From Bacillota bacterium (GTDB taxonomy: Bacteria; Bacillota; Clostridia; Lachnospirales; Lachnospiraceae): a stretch of 64,000 nucleotides of DNA. A program made the position numbers and the translations under genes. Under the pieces are notes generated by a model. It was not told where the DNA came from, did no database searches, and saw nothing but the letters and a program-made list of their open reading frames with translations. This document shows, piece after piece, positions 16,444-24,213 of the stretch (position 1 is its first letter; each line of letters starts with the position of its first letter). The stretch is taken from contig JAEYOQ010000037.1 of the NCBI GenBank assembly GCA_023411555.1, positions 1 to 64,000 on the forward strand, given 5' to 3'.

Positions 16444-17120
16444 TTATCAGAATCCTCCCTCAGAACATAGCCCCTGCCGCGAACCGTATGAATTAGCTTT
16501 ACGTCATGGCCCTCATCAATTTTCTTGCGCAGGTAGCTGATATATACTTCAACAACATTAGTTCCTCCCTCATAATCGAAGTTCCAAATATGATCCTCAA
16601 TTTTCTCCCGGGAAAGAATGATTCCCTTGTTGTGCAAAAGGTACTCCAGCAAAGCGTACTCCTTGGCGGATAATGAAATCTCCTTTTCGGTACGCTTTAC
16701 CACATGAGTGACACTATCAAGTGTGAGATCTCCCACAGAGAGAATATTGTTGGTCATTCCGAAGGCTGCTCTCGTCAGGGCACGTATTCTCGCTGTTAGC
16801 TCCTCAAAGGAAAAGGGCTTTACAAGATAATCGTTTGCACCGCTGTCAAGGCCTTTTACCCGATCGGTGATGGAATCCTTAGCAGTAAGGAAAAGCACAG
16901 GTGTTGTTTTTCCTGTGGCACGTAAGGCTTGAAGCACTGCATAGCCATCTGCCCCTGGCATCATGATATCCAGAATGATGGCATCGTATTCTGTATAGGA
17001 CAGGATATCGATAGCAGCTTGTCCGTCATAGCAGCTATCTACGCTATAGCCGTCCGAAGTTAGTTTCTGTGTGATTATATCATTAAGATCTTTTTCGTCT
17101 TCCGCAATTAAAATTCGCAC
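16440..17120 (-). CDS. OmpR/PhoB-family response regulator
   Basis: 226 residues. The receiver domain has E7/D8, phospho-acceptor D51 in ILDIMMPG and the conserved lysine in YLVKPF. A winged-helix DNA-binding domain occupies about 130-222, ending GGTNVVEVYISYLRKKID and HTVRGRGYVLR. First gene of the RR-HK-PepSY set; the upstream 176 bases, shared with a divergent gene, hold its promoter. It likely controls the PepSY gene and its own operon, by analogy with similar arrangements. Confidence 0.94.
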   Translation of the reverse strand: MRILIAEDEKDLNDIITQKLTSDGYSVDSCYDGQAAIDILSYTEYDAIILDIMMPGADGYAVLQALRATGKTTPVLFLTAKDSITDRVKGLDSGANDYLVKPFSFEELTARIRALTRAAFGMTNNILSVGDLTLDSVTHVVKRTEKEISLSAKEYALLEYLLHNKGIILSREKIEDHIWNFDYEGGTNVVEVYISYLRKKIDEGHDVKLIHTVRGRGYVLREDSDK

Positions 17121-17296
17121 TGAATCACCCCTCCATAACCATATTATATGGAGATTTATTCGAAACTAATTAATTGCTAGAAGGATTTTTATTGGGTGTT
17201 CTATCTCGACATTTTTTTTGTGGCATGGTAAAGTTATATATGTAATTGGAATGGATACCTTAAAAGATAAAAATAAAGAGAGAGTGAAAGAATCCT

Positions 17297-18187
17297 ATGT
17301 TGAATTATATCGCGACATTTTGCAATGAAATTCGTTTTCCAGAAGAAGCAATAAAAGATTTGCAACAGAATTATAGTAAATTACGAGAAAAGGAAGCATG
17401 CTTAGAAGGCTTTGAGGAGTTAGTGGAATACTTTAGTAAGCTAGGCAGTAAGGAAGAGTATGAAGCTATCTTTTCTAAACTAGATGAGATTGCTGAGCTC
17501 TCAGGGGTACATAACTATTCCCTTCATATGCTGTATTTAATTGCCCTATCCACCCATACCAGAGAATTATATGAAGAGAAGAATATTTCCTATGATATTT
17601 TTCTGGATTCCATGTCTGATCTAAGAGCGAAGCTGATGGAATGCAAGGAACTGCATGGGGTGTGGGGAACCTGTGTTGCTATTTGGGAGATTGATTTGTT
17701 TAATCTTAATCTAATTGCCTTAGGGCGCCTGCAATACGAATTAGTTGAATTTGAAGATGAATACACCTGCGGTGAGCATAGTCTACAACCAGATGATATT
17801 GTGTTGAATATGCATATTCCTTCCCATGGGCCTCTCTTATATGATGATTGTAAGGCCTCCTTTAAGAAAGCAGCGGAACATTTTAAAGATTGCTTTAAGG
17901 ATCGACCGGTGGCCTTTGTGTGTAATTCATGGCTTCTCTATCCAGAGCATAGCAAGTTCTTACCGCCTAATTCCAATATATTAAAATTCATGTCCTTCTT
18001 TGATATTATCGAATCGAACATAAGTGAAGAAAAAGCAGATTTATGGAGAGTCTTTTATAAAGATTGGAAGAATGACCCGGCGGATTTGCCAAGGAACACC
18101 TCGATACAAAGGGCTTATGCGGATTGGCTTATGAAGGGGAATAAGATAGGAACAGGATATGGCGTATTTTTTTACGAAGGCGAATGA
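17297..18187 (+). CDS. Acyltransferase-domain protein (GNAT-like), function unknown
   Basis: 296-residue cytoplasmic protein without signal peptide or membrane helix. The helical N-terminal half (about 1-130) and the C-terminal half, with LQPDDIVLNMHIPSHGPLL followed by SFKKAAEHFKDCFKDRPVAFVCNSWLLYP, resemble the NAT_N / GNAT-like C-terminal domain pair of poorly studied clostridial acyltransferase-domain proteins. It stands alone: divergent from the OmpR-type regulator and convergent with the oxidoreductase. The ribosome site is weak (AGAGAGAG). The family call rests on memory of domain patterns. Confidence 0.65.
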   Translation: MLNYIATFCNEIRFPEEAIKDLQQNYSKLREKEACLEGFEELVEYFSKLGSKEEYEAIFSKLDEIAELSGVHNYSLHMLYLIALSTHTRELYEEKNISYDIFLDSMSDLRAKLMECKELHGVWGTCVAIWEIDLFNLNLIALGRLQYELVEFEDEYTCGEHSLQPDDIVLNMHIPSHGPLLYDDCKASFKKAAEHFKDCFKDRPVAFVCNSWLLYPEHSKFLPPNSNILKFMSFFDIIESNISEEKADLWRVFYKDWKNDPADLPRNTSIQRAYADWLMKGNKIGTGYGVFFYEGE

Positions 18188-18220
18188 TTAAATATAGGAA
18201 CGGTTTAGCATAAAACAAAC

Positions 18221-18270
18221 ATGCCTCACAATAAAGACGGATTAAAAGTCAAGTCTTTATTATGGGGCAT
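18221..18270. terminator. Bidirectional stem-loop between convergent genes
   Basis: An 18-base arm (ATGCCTCACAATAAAGAC) pairs with its downstream partner (GTCTTTATTATGGGGCAT) with few wobbles or mismatches, 14-base loop. It lies between the ends of the acyltransferase-like gene and the oxidoreductase, 34 bases after one stop and 8 bases from the other. Confidence 0.8.
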
Positions 18271-18278
18271 ATTCTGTG

Positions 18279-19169
18279 TTACATAATATTTTGATCGAGA
18301 TAAACTTTAGTACTTGTATCAAGAGATTCCATAATCGCATTAAGAAGAATAGTAGGAGCAACTAATTTATCCAGTGAGATAGGCCTTTTACCAGTCCTAA
18401 GCATCTCTACAAATTTCTCAAAGCCTAGCTTGTAGGTGGTTTCATTAATATGGATATTCCCAACATGGCTATTTTTATCCCCGTGAATGATACAGAGACT
18501 ATCAGCTATGTTGGTAGTAAAATTAAGAACAACACTCATTTTTTCATAGTTAGCCACACAGATGATGTCAGAGTTATGTACCGTAGTAGTGATAGACTTT
18601 ATGTCATATCCGAATATGGTAAAAATCATTTCAGCCATATGAGGGCCATAGAAGTGAAGTCCATTATAAGGGCTGTTAATATCTCCAGGGAAGTTCATAT
18701 ACCCGGAGATGATATTACCCAAGGCCCCATTATCTATGACTTCAGCCAGCTTCACAATATCATGACAGTATTTGCAGGTGGACCCACCTGTAACTAGGCT
18801 GTTATGCTTGTCCGCTTCCTCAAGAAGCATGTTTGCATCCTGTATATTCACAGTGAAGGGTTTATCAATCCAAACTGGAATATTTGCTTTGATAAATGGT
18901 AATGCATAGGAGGCATGTAGGTTACCGTCTCGGAACAAAATCATAGCAGCATCCACATCCTTTAATAGTTCCTCCGGAGTAGCTGCGATCGATTTAATTT
19001 GGCCTTCATAAGCCACATTTTTAGTCTGCGTTTCATCAAGTCCATATATCGTTGTGACTCTGATATCAGGAAATGCGTATGCTCCTGTAGCCTCGTCCGC
19101 TATATTGCATAATTTTGAAAATGCCAACGCATGACTGCTGTCTGAACCAAGTATACCAACTCTAATCAT
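18279..19169 (-). CDS. Gfo/Idh/MocA-family oxidoreductase
   Basis: 296 residues, slightly short for the family. The N-terminal Rossmann region starts IRVGILGSDSSHA and has the lysine motif IDKPFT near residues 95-100. The C-terminal half carries the substrate-domain signature GPHMAEMIFTIFG. Enzymes of this family oxidise or reduce sugars and cyclitols with NAD(P). It is divergent from the sugar ABC operon beginning at 19429 and shares its control region, so it probably acts on the imported compound. The substrate is not predictable. Confidence 0.85.
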   Translation of the reverse strand: MIRVGILGSDSSHALAFSKLCNIADEATGAYAFPDIRVTTIYGLDETQTKNVAYEGQIKSIAATPEELLKDVDAAMILFRDGNLHASYALPFIKANIPVWIDKPFTVNIQDANMLLEEADKHNSLVTGGSTCKYCHDIVKLAEVIDNGALGNIISGYMNFPGDINSPYNGLHFYGPHMAEMIFTIFGYDIKSITTTVHNSDIICVANYEKMSVVLNFTTNIADSLCIIHGDKNSHVGNIHINETTYKLGFEKFVEMLRTGKRPISLDKLVAPTILLNAIMESLDTSTKVYLDQNIM

Positions 19170-19253
19170 GATGTCCCTTCCTTCCAGGTAAGATTTCTAG
19201 GTTATGGTAGCATCATACCAGATCGATGTCAACAGCAACAAATTTTTAGTCAC

Positions 19254-19289
19254 TTTATCATTTTCTACACGTTTATCATTTTCTACATG
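19254..19289. promoter_or_regulatory. Two tandem 18-bp repeats in a divergent promoter region
   Basis: TTTATCATTTTCTACACG is followed immediately by TTTATCATTTTCTACATG, differing at one base. They lie in the 259-bp gap between the oxidoreductase (minus) and the binding protein (plus). An imperfect palindrome, AAAACCC-TTTAAATAAAG-GGGTTTT, follows at 19294-19318. Direct repeats of this size are typical of activator sites such as AraC-type half sites; the membrane AraC protein at 24214 is the obvious candidate. Confidence 0.55.
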
Positions 19290-19428
19290 GGCCAAAACCC
19301 TTTAAATAAAGGGGTTTTTAAGATTTATAATTTATTCGACGTAATAACGTGAAGTGCAAGAAATTGCTTTATATACTTTCATAATTAGTCATGCTAGTAT
19401 GTGCTTATCAAAAAAAGGAGGTATTTTT

Positions 19429-21063
19429 ATGAAGAAAAGATTTATATCTAGTGTCCTAGTGGTTGCTATGGCAGCTAGCTTATTAGCAGGTTGCAGCAAT
19501 AGCAAACCCGCAGAGACAAAGGCGGATCCCACAGAGGCTCCTAAGACCGAAGTGGTAGGCGAAGCAACAGAAGCAACTGACGTAGTAGAGGATAATCAGT
19601 ATGGGGATACTGGCGGTTTGAAACTTCCATTAGTAGATAAGCCAACGAAAGTGACCTGGATGCTTCAAAGTACCGTACAGGGACTGAATGACAAGGATGT
19701 TATTAAAGAAATTGAAAAGAGAACAGGTGTAACACTTGAAATTCAGAGCTATCCTGCTGCTAGTTATGCAGATAAGTTAAATATCACCTTGGCTTCCGGA
19801 AGTCTTCCTGACATTATTACCGGAAGTACTTATACTGAGGTTAATAAGCTGGGTGCTCAAGGAGCATTTGTAGCAATCAATGACTATCTTGATCAACTAC
19901 CTAATTTTAAAAGTCTATATGTAGATAATGCAGATAATAGTTGGGTTATGAAATCCTACTCCGATGACAAGAACAATATCTATACCTGGCCTGTATATGG
20001 CTTAAGCAGAGATGTAAATCATGGCTTTATGTATCGTAAAGATATCTTTGATAAGCATGGCATTAAGGAATGGACCAATACAGAAGAATTCTATCAGGCA
20101 TTGAAGCAATTAAAGGAAATTTATCCTGACTCAACACCGATTGCTTCTAAAACCCAAGATGGAATCTTTAAAGATTGGGGCTATGGCTGGGGCATTAGTG
20201 GAGAAAGCTATCCTATGTACTATAATGAAGCAGCATCAACCTGGAAGCTTGCTACCATTCAGCCTGAGTTTAAAGAAATGATCGACTTTATGAAAAAGCT
20301 TTACAATGAGGGCTTATTAGATCCTGAATTTGTAACTGATACAGCTGCTTCGTGGACAGCTAAGATGACATCTGAGAATGGTGCATTTGTAACCTTTGAC
20401 TGGATTGGAAGACTTGATATGTTCTATGAGCAGGTGAAAGAAGCTATTCCGGACTATAACTTAAGATATGCAAATCCCGTTGGACCGACAGGCCATATCC
20501 GTAGCTTAAATAAAGTATCAAACTTTGGTACTGCTATTGCAAAAGGAAAGAACGAAGAAGTTGCTCTTAAGCTGCTCGATTACTTAACAAGTCCTTCTGG
20601 TAGTGAACTGATTACCTTAGGTATTGAAGGTCAGCATTATACAATCGGTGCAGACGGCAAAGTGACATATCCTAATATTACAGATGTTGAAAAGGTTGAA
20701 ATCACTACACTGGAAGAAAGATATGGTGCTTGGGTGGAAGGTATGTATGTAAAGGTTGATCCTAGAAGTACATATTTTAACTACACTGAGAAAGAGCAAG
20801 AAGCACAGGATAAGATTAACAATGGTATGAAGTATGAAGCACTTGATCCTCAGTTGAAGTTTACTGATGATGAAACCTCTGAAATGGTTGAGATTACTAC
20901 ATCAATTCAAAAAGCTAGTGTTGAATTCGCTGTTCAGTATGTTCTTGATAAGAATTTCGGAGACGCACAATGGAATGAATGGTTAAATACAGCACAGAAA
21001 TTAAACGCATCAAGACTTGAAGAAATCTATAATGCTGCACAAGCAAGATTTAATGCAAATTAA
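19429..21063 (+). CDS. Extracellular solute-binding lipoprotein of the second sugar ABC system
   Basis: 544 residues. The start at 19429 follows AAAAAAGGAGG and begins a signal peptide with lipobox LLAGCSN (Cys near 22). An upstream in-frame ATG at 19354 adds 25 residues lacking such signals. A Thr/Glu-rich linker precedes the binding fold, with LASGSLPDIITG in lobe 1 and a tryptophan-rich ligand area in the second half. It feeds the two permeases that follow after a long stem-loop. Probably binds an oligosaccharide. Confidence 0.93.
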   Translation: MKKRFISSVLVVAMAASLLAGCSNSKPAETKADPTEAPKTEVVGEATEATDVVEDNQYGDTGGLKLPLVDKPTKVTWMLQSTVQGLNDKDVIKEIEKRTGVTLEIQSYPAASYADKLNITLASGSLPDIITGSTYTEVNKLGAQGAFVAINDYLDQLPNFKSLYVDNADNSWVMKSYSDDKNNIYTWPVYGLSRDVNHGFMYRKDIFDKHGIKEWTNTEEFYQALKQLKEIYPDSTPIASKTQDGIFKDWGYGWGISGESYPMYYNEAASTWKLATIQPEFKEMIDFMKKLYNEGLLDPEFVTDTAASWTAKMTSENGAFVTFDWIGRLDMFYEQVKEAIPDYNLRYANPVGPTGHIRSLNKVSNFGTAIAKGKNEEVALKLLDYLTSPSGSELITLGIEGQHYTIGADGKVTYPNITDVEKVEITTLEERYGAWVEGMYVKVDPRSTYFNYTEKEQEAQDKINNGMKYEALDPQLKFTDDETSEMVEITTSIQKASVEFAVQYVLDKNFGDAQWNEWLNTAQKLNASRLEEIYNAAQARFNAN

Positions 21064-21119
21064 TGAAAACTAGCCTTGCAAGCTTTCATTAATCATGAAT
21101 GAAGATTAATTAGTCAAGA

Positions 21120-21186
21120 AATTGAGAGAAAAGTATTCGTACTTAAAAGTTCTTGTACTTTAAAGTATTATACTTTTCTCTTAATT
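21120..21186 (+). terminator. Long stem-loop between binding-protein and permease genes
   Basis: A 17-bp stem (arms 21120-21136 and 21170-21186, one G-U pair) encloses a 33-base AU-rich loop that can fold further (GTACTT with AAGTA-type repeats). No U tract follows the stem. It sits in a 204-bp gap inside the operon and probably lowers read-through into the permeases or protects the upstream message. Confidence 0.75.
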
Positions 21187-21267
21187 CTATCAAGGACAGA
21201 TTAATGTAGAATGACTTCTTTCCAGAATTGTTTGAGGTGGTACTAAGTGCCATCATGGAGGTAAAAT

Positions 21268-22227
21268 ATGGGTAATGTTTCTTCGGAATCTATATCTAAA
21301 CAGAAAAATAATAGCTCAAAATTAAGTAGAATCGTTCAACATATTAAAAGAGACAGACAACTTTTAATAATATTCTTACCCTGTATTATATTTTATGCGG
21401 TATTTCGTTATGGTCCAATGTTTGGATTAGTGATGTCTTTTCAAGATTATGGGATTTTTCTTGGTTATTTTAAAAGTCCCTTTGTTGGTTTAAAACACTT
21501 TATTAAATTCTTTAGCGGCCCTGACTTCTTATTACTATTTAAAAATACCTTTTTGTTAGGGTTGTTCACTTTACTTTGGACATTTCCATTTCCAATCCTG
21601 TTTGCAATCTTCTTAAATGAGATTAGAAATGCTAGATTCAAAAAAACAATACAGACATTAAGCTTTTTACCATCCTTTCTATCCGTTGTTATCGTAAGTA
21701 GTATGGTAATCGATTTTCTTTCTCCAAGTCACGGAATTATAAATACATTTTTACAGGCACTGGGACTGGAAGCAAAGTATTTTATTATTGATCCAAAATG
21801 GTTTAGAACTATATTTATTGCTTCTGAAATATGGAGTACTACGGGTTATAGCGCAATTATTTATCTGGCAGCGATTGCCGGAGTAGATCCATCACTGTAC
21901 GAAGCAGCTAAAGTAGATGGATGTAGTAGACTTAGAGCAATCTGGCATATTACCCTTCCGAGTATACTACCAACCGTAGCGACAATGTTTATCATTAAGT
22001 CAGGAAGTATGTTTAGCATTGGATATGAGAAGGTGCTATTACTTTATACTCCGACTACATATAAAGTGGCTGATATATTTTCAACCTATGTATATAGAAA
22101 AGGTTTGTTAGAAGCTAATTATAGTTATGCTGCAGCCGTAGGACTTTTTGAATCCTTTGTTGCATTATTCTTACTATTAATTTCAAACAAAATGAGCAAA
22201 AAACTAACGGAACAAAGCTTATGGTAG
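21268..22227 (+). CDS. Sugar ABC transporter permease, LplB type
   Basis: 319 residues, hydrophilic N terminus of about 33 residues, then six predicted membrane helices. The EAA docking loop reads LYEAAKVDGCSRLRAIWHI near residues 211-229. TGGAGG lies seven bases before the ATG. It pairs with the next gene, which starts 15 bases downstream. Confidence 0.92.
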   Translation: MGNVSSESISKQKNNSSKLSRIVQHIKRDRQLLIIFLPCIIFYAVFRYGPMFGLVMSFQDYGIFLGYFKSPFVGLKHFIKFFSGPDFLLLFKNTFLLGLFTLLWTFPFPILFAIFLNEIRNARFKKTIQTLSFLPSFLSVVIVSSMVIDFLSPSHGIINTFLQALGLEAKYFIIDPKWFRTIFIASEIWSTTGYSAIIYLAAIAGVDPSLYEAAKVDGCSRLRAIWHITLPSILPTVATMFIIKSGSMFSIGYEKVLLLYTPTTYKVADIFSTYVYRKGLLEANYSYAAAVGLFESFVALFLLLISNKMSKKLTEQSLW

Positions 22228-22242
22228 TAGGAGGGTATATAC

Positions 22243-23100
22243 ATGAAAAATAAAATATCTTTGTTTGATTTGATTAATGGTTTTGTAATGCTAATCGTGG
22301 GTATCATAATCCTTTATCCTATCGTTTATGTGGTTTCAGTATCCTTTAGTGATACGGTCTATATTGTACAGAATAAAATCACCTTTTACCCGAAAGGTTT
22401 TAATCTGAATGCCTATAAAATGATTTTAGAGGATAGTAGAATACCAAGATCCTATCTTAATACAGTAATTTACACAGCGGTTGGAACCTTCGTGAACGTG
22501 CTGATGACAGCAATGGGTGCATATCCTCTTGCCAAAAAAGGTTTCTTTGGAAGAAAGTTCTTTATTACAGCAATTACCATAACCATGTTCTTTAGTGGTG
22601 GTATGATTCCGACCTATATTATCGTACAGAAGCTTGGTTTAGTGAATAGTATGTGGGCTTTGATTATTCCAAATGCCATATGGACAATGCAGCTCTTAAT
22701 ACTAAAAAGCTTTTTTGAATCAATCTCCCCCAGCTTGTATGAAGCAGCGATTGTGGATGGAGCATCGGAATACAGAATTTTATTTCAAATCATTATACCG
22801 ATATCAAAACCGGCACTTGCCTCCATTGTATTGTTCTACTTCATGGGGCACTGGAACAGCTACTTCTTGCCTTTGATATACTTAAATGATCTAAATAAGT
22901 TACCACTTCAGGTTATTTTAAGAGATATGCTGATCGATAATACAGCAAGCAATCCTAACTTAATGACAGCGGCAAAAATGACACCGGAAGCATTGAAGAA
23001 TGCTACCATATTTATTTCCATGGTTCCGGTATTATTGATCTATCCTTTTGCTCAGAAGTATTTTGCTAAGGGTATTATGTTGGGTTCCGTTAAGGGTTAA
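22243..23100 (+). CDS. Sugar ABC transporter permease, LplC type
   Basis: 285 residues with six membrane helices, the EAA loop LYEAAIVDGASEYRILFQI near 165-183 and the family C terminus AQKYFAKGIMLGSVKG. GGAGG precedes the ATG. It completes the second importer. Like the first system there is no ATPase gene beside it. Confidence 0.93.
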   Translation: MKNKISLFDLINGFVMLIVGIIILYPIVYVVSVSFSDTVYIVQNKITFYPKGFNLNAYKMILEDSRIPRSYLNTVIYTAVGTFVNVLMTAMGAYPLAKKGFFGRKFFITAITITMFFSGGMIPTYIIVQKLGLVNSMWALIIPNAIWTMQLLILKSFFESISPSLYEAAIVDGASEYRILFQIIIPISKPALASIVLFYFMGHWNSYFLPLIYLNDLNKLPLQVILRDMLIDNTASNPNLMTAAKMTPEALKNATIFISMVPVLLIYPFAQKYFAKGIMLGSVKG

Positions 23101-23127
23101 TATGCCATTTGGATAGGAGGAAGAAAC

Positions 23128-24126
23128 ATGAATATTCTAGTTACGCTTCCGAAGGGAGCCATGAGAGATACCTTTATTCCAGAAGCTGTTGCAAATCGCA
23201 TCAACTCTATGGGTAATGTGGTGTGGAATGATACAGAATCAAATTGGTCTTCGGAAGAATTACAAGATAAGTTAAGAGATATAGATGCTTGTATCTGTGG
23301 TTGGGGAAGCTCCGTGTTCAATGAGGTGGCTTTAAGTAATGCCAACCGTTTAAAATTAGTTGCTCATACCGGTGGTTCCGCTTCCAATTTCGTTACGAAA
23401 GAGTTATTTGACAAAGGAATCAAGGTTGTTAGTGGAAATTGGTTCTTTGCCCAGTCCCTTGCAGAAGGAACCTTAGCTTATATGTTAAGCTCCTTACGGG
23501 ATATCCCCTATTATAATAATGAGGTACAAAACGGTAGATGGCGGAAAGACACGTTCTTTAACGAAGGAATCCTAGACCAAACCGTAGGACTCATCGGCTT
23601 CGGTATGACTGCCCAGATACTGGTCTCTATGCTTAAGCCCTTTAATGTAAAGATTAAGGTTTTTTCCGAGCATAAGACGGATGAGGTTTATCAGGAATTT
23701 GGGGTAGAAAGAGCTTCACTGGAAGAGATTATGACCACCTGTAAAATCATATCAATTCATATGGCCCAAAGAGAAGATACCTACCACATTATTAATCGGG
23801 AGCTTCTGAGGAAAATACCGGATGGAAGTATTCTTATTAATACTTCTCGTGGAAGTCTTATTGATGAAGAGGCACTGGCTGACGAGCTTTCTAGTGGCAG
23901 ATTCAAAGCTGCTCTTGATGTATATGAGATCGAACCATTGCCGAAGGAGAGCAGATTAAGAGGATTACCAAATGTAATTCTTATTCCTCATATGGGAGGA
24001 CCAACCATTGATAGGCGAAAAAGCTGCACAAATGGTATCTTAGATGATATAGAGAGATTTTACAAAGGAGAAAAGCTTAACTACGAATTGAATCTGGATT
24101 ACATCGGCAGAATGACGAGACAATAA
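23128..24126 (+). CDS. D-isomer-specific 2-hydroxyacid dehydrogenase family protein
   Basis: 332 residues in the SerA/phosphoglycerate-dehydrogenase-like fold. The NAD-binding motif GLIGFGMTA is at about 154-162. The catalytic triad positions are visible as R241 (NTSRGSL), E269 (YEIEPLP) and H288 (IPHMGGP). It interconverts a 2-hydroxy acid and a 2-keto acid with NAD(H). AGGAGG precedes the ATG and it lies 27 bases after the permease, so it belongs to the ABC operon and may act on a sugar acid derived from the imported compound. Confidence 0.88.
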   Translation: MNILVTLPKGAMRDTFIPEAVANRINSMGNVVWNDTESNWSSEELQDKLRDIDACICGWGSSVFNEVALSNANRLKLVAHTGGSASNFVTKELFDKGIKVVSGNWFFAQSLAEGTLAYMLSSLRDIPYYNNEVQNGRWRKDTFFNEGILDQTVGLIGFGMTAQILVSMLKPFNVKIKVFSEHKTDEVYQEFGVERASLEEIMTTCKIISIHMAQREDTYHIINRELLRKIPDGSILINTSRGSLIDEEALADELSSGRFKAALDVYEIEPLPKESRLRGLPNVILIPHMGGPTIDRRKSCTNGILDDIERFYKGEKLNYELNLDYIGRMTRQ

Positions 24127-24153
24127 AATAAGAACCACAAAAATTTGACTATT

Positions 24154-24170
24154 AGTAACTAATCGGTTAC
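24154..24170. promoter_or_regulatory. Candidate TetR-type palindromic operator, copy 1
   Basis: AGTAACTAATCGGTTAC contains inverted arms GTAAC and GTTAC. A close relative with longer arms occurs at 27328-27345. The two sites flank the region holding the TetR regulator gene (26659), so both may be its operators. Confidence 0.45.
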
Positions 24171-24213
24171 AATATTAGTTGTCAATTAATACTGTAACAG
24201 GTAGGTTGTTAAT

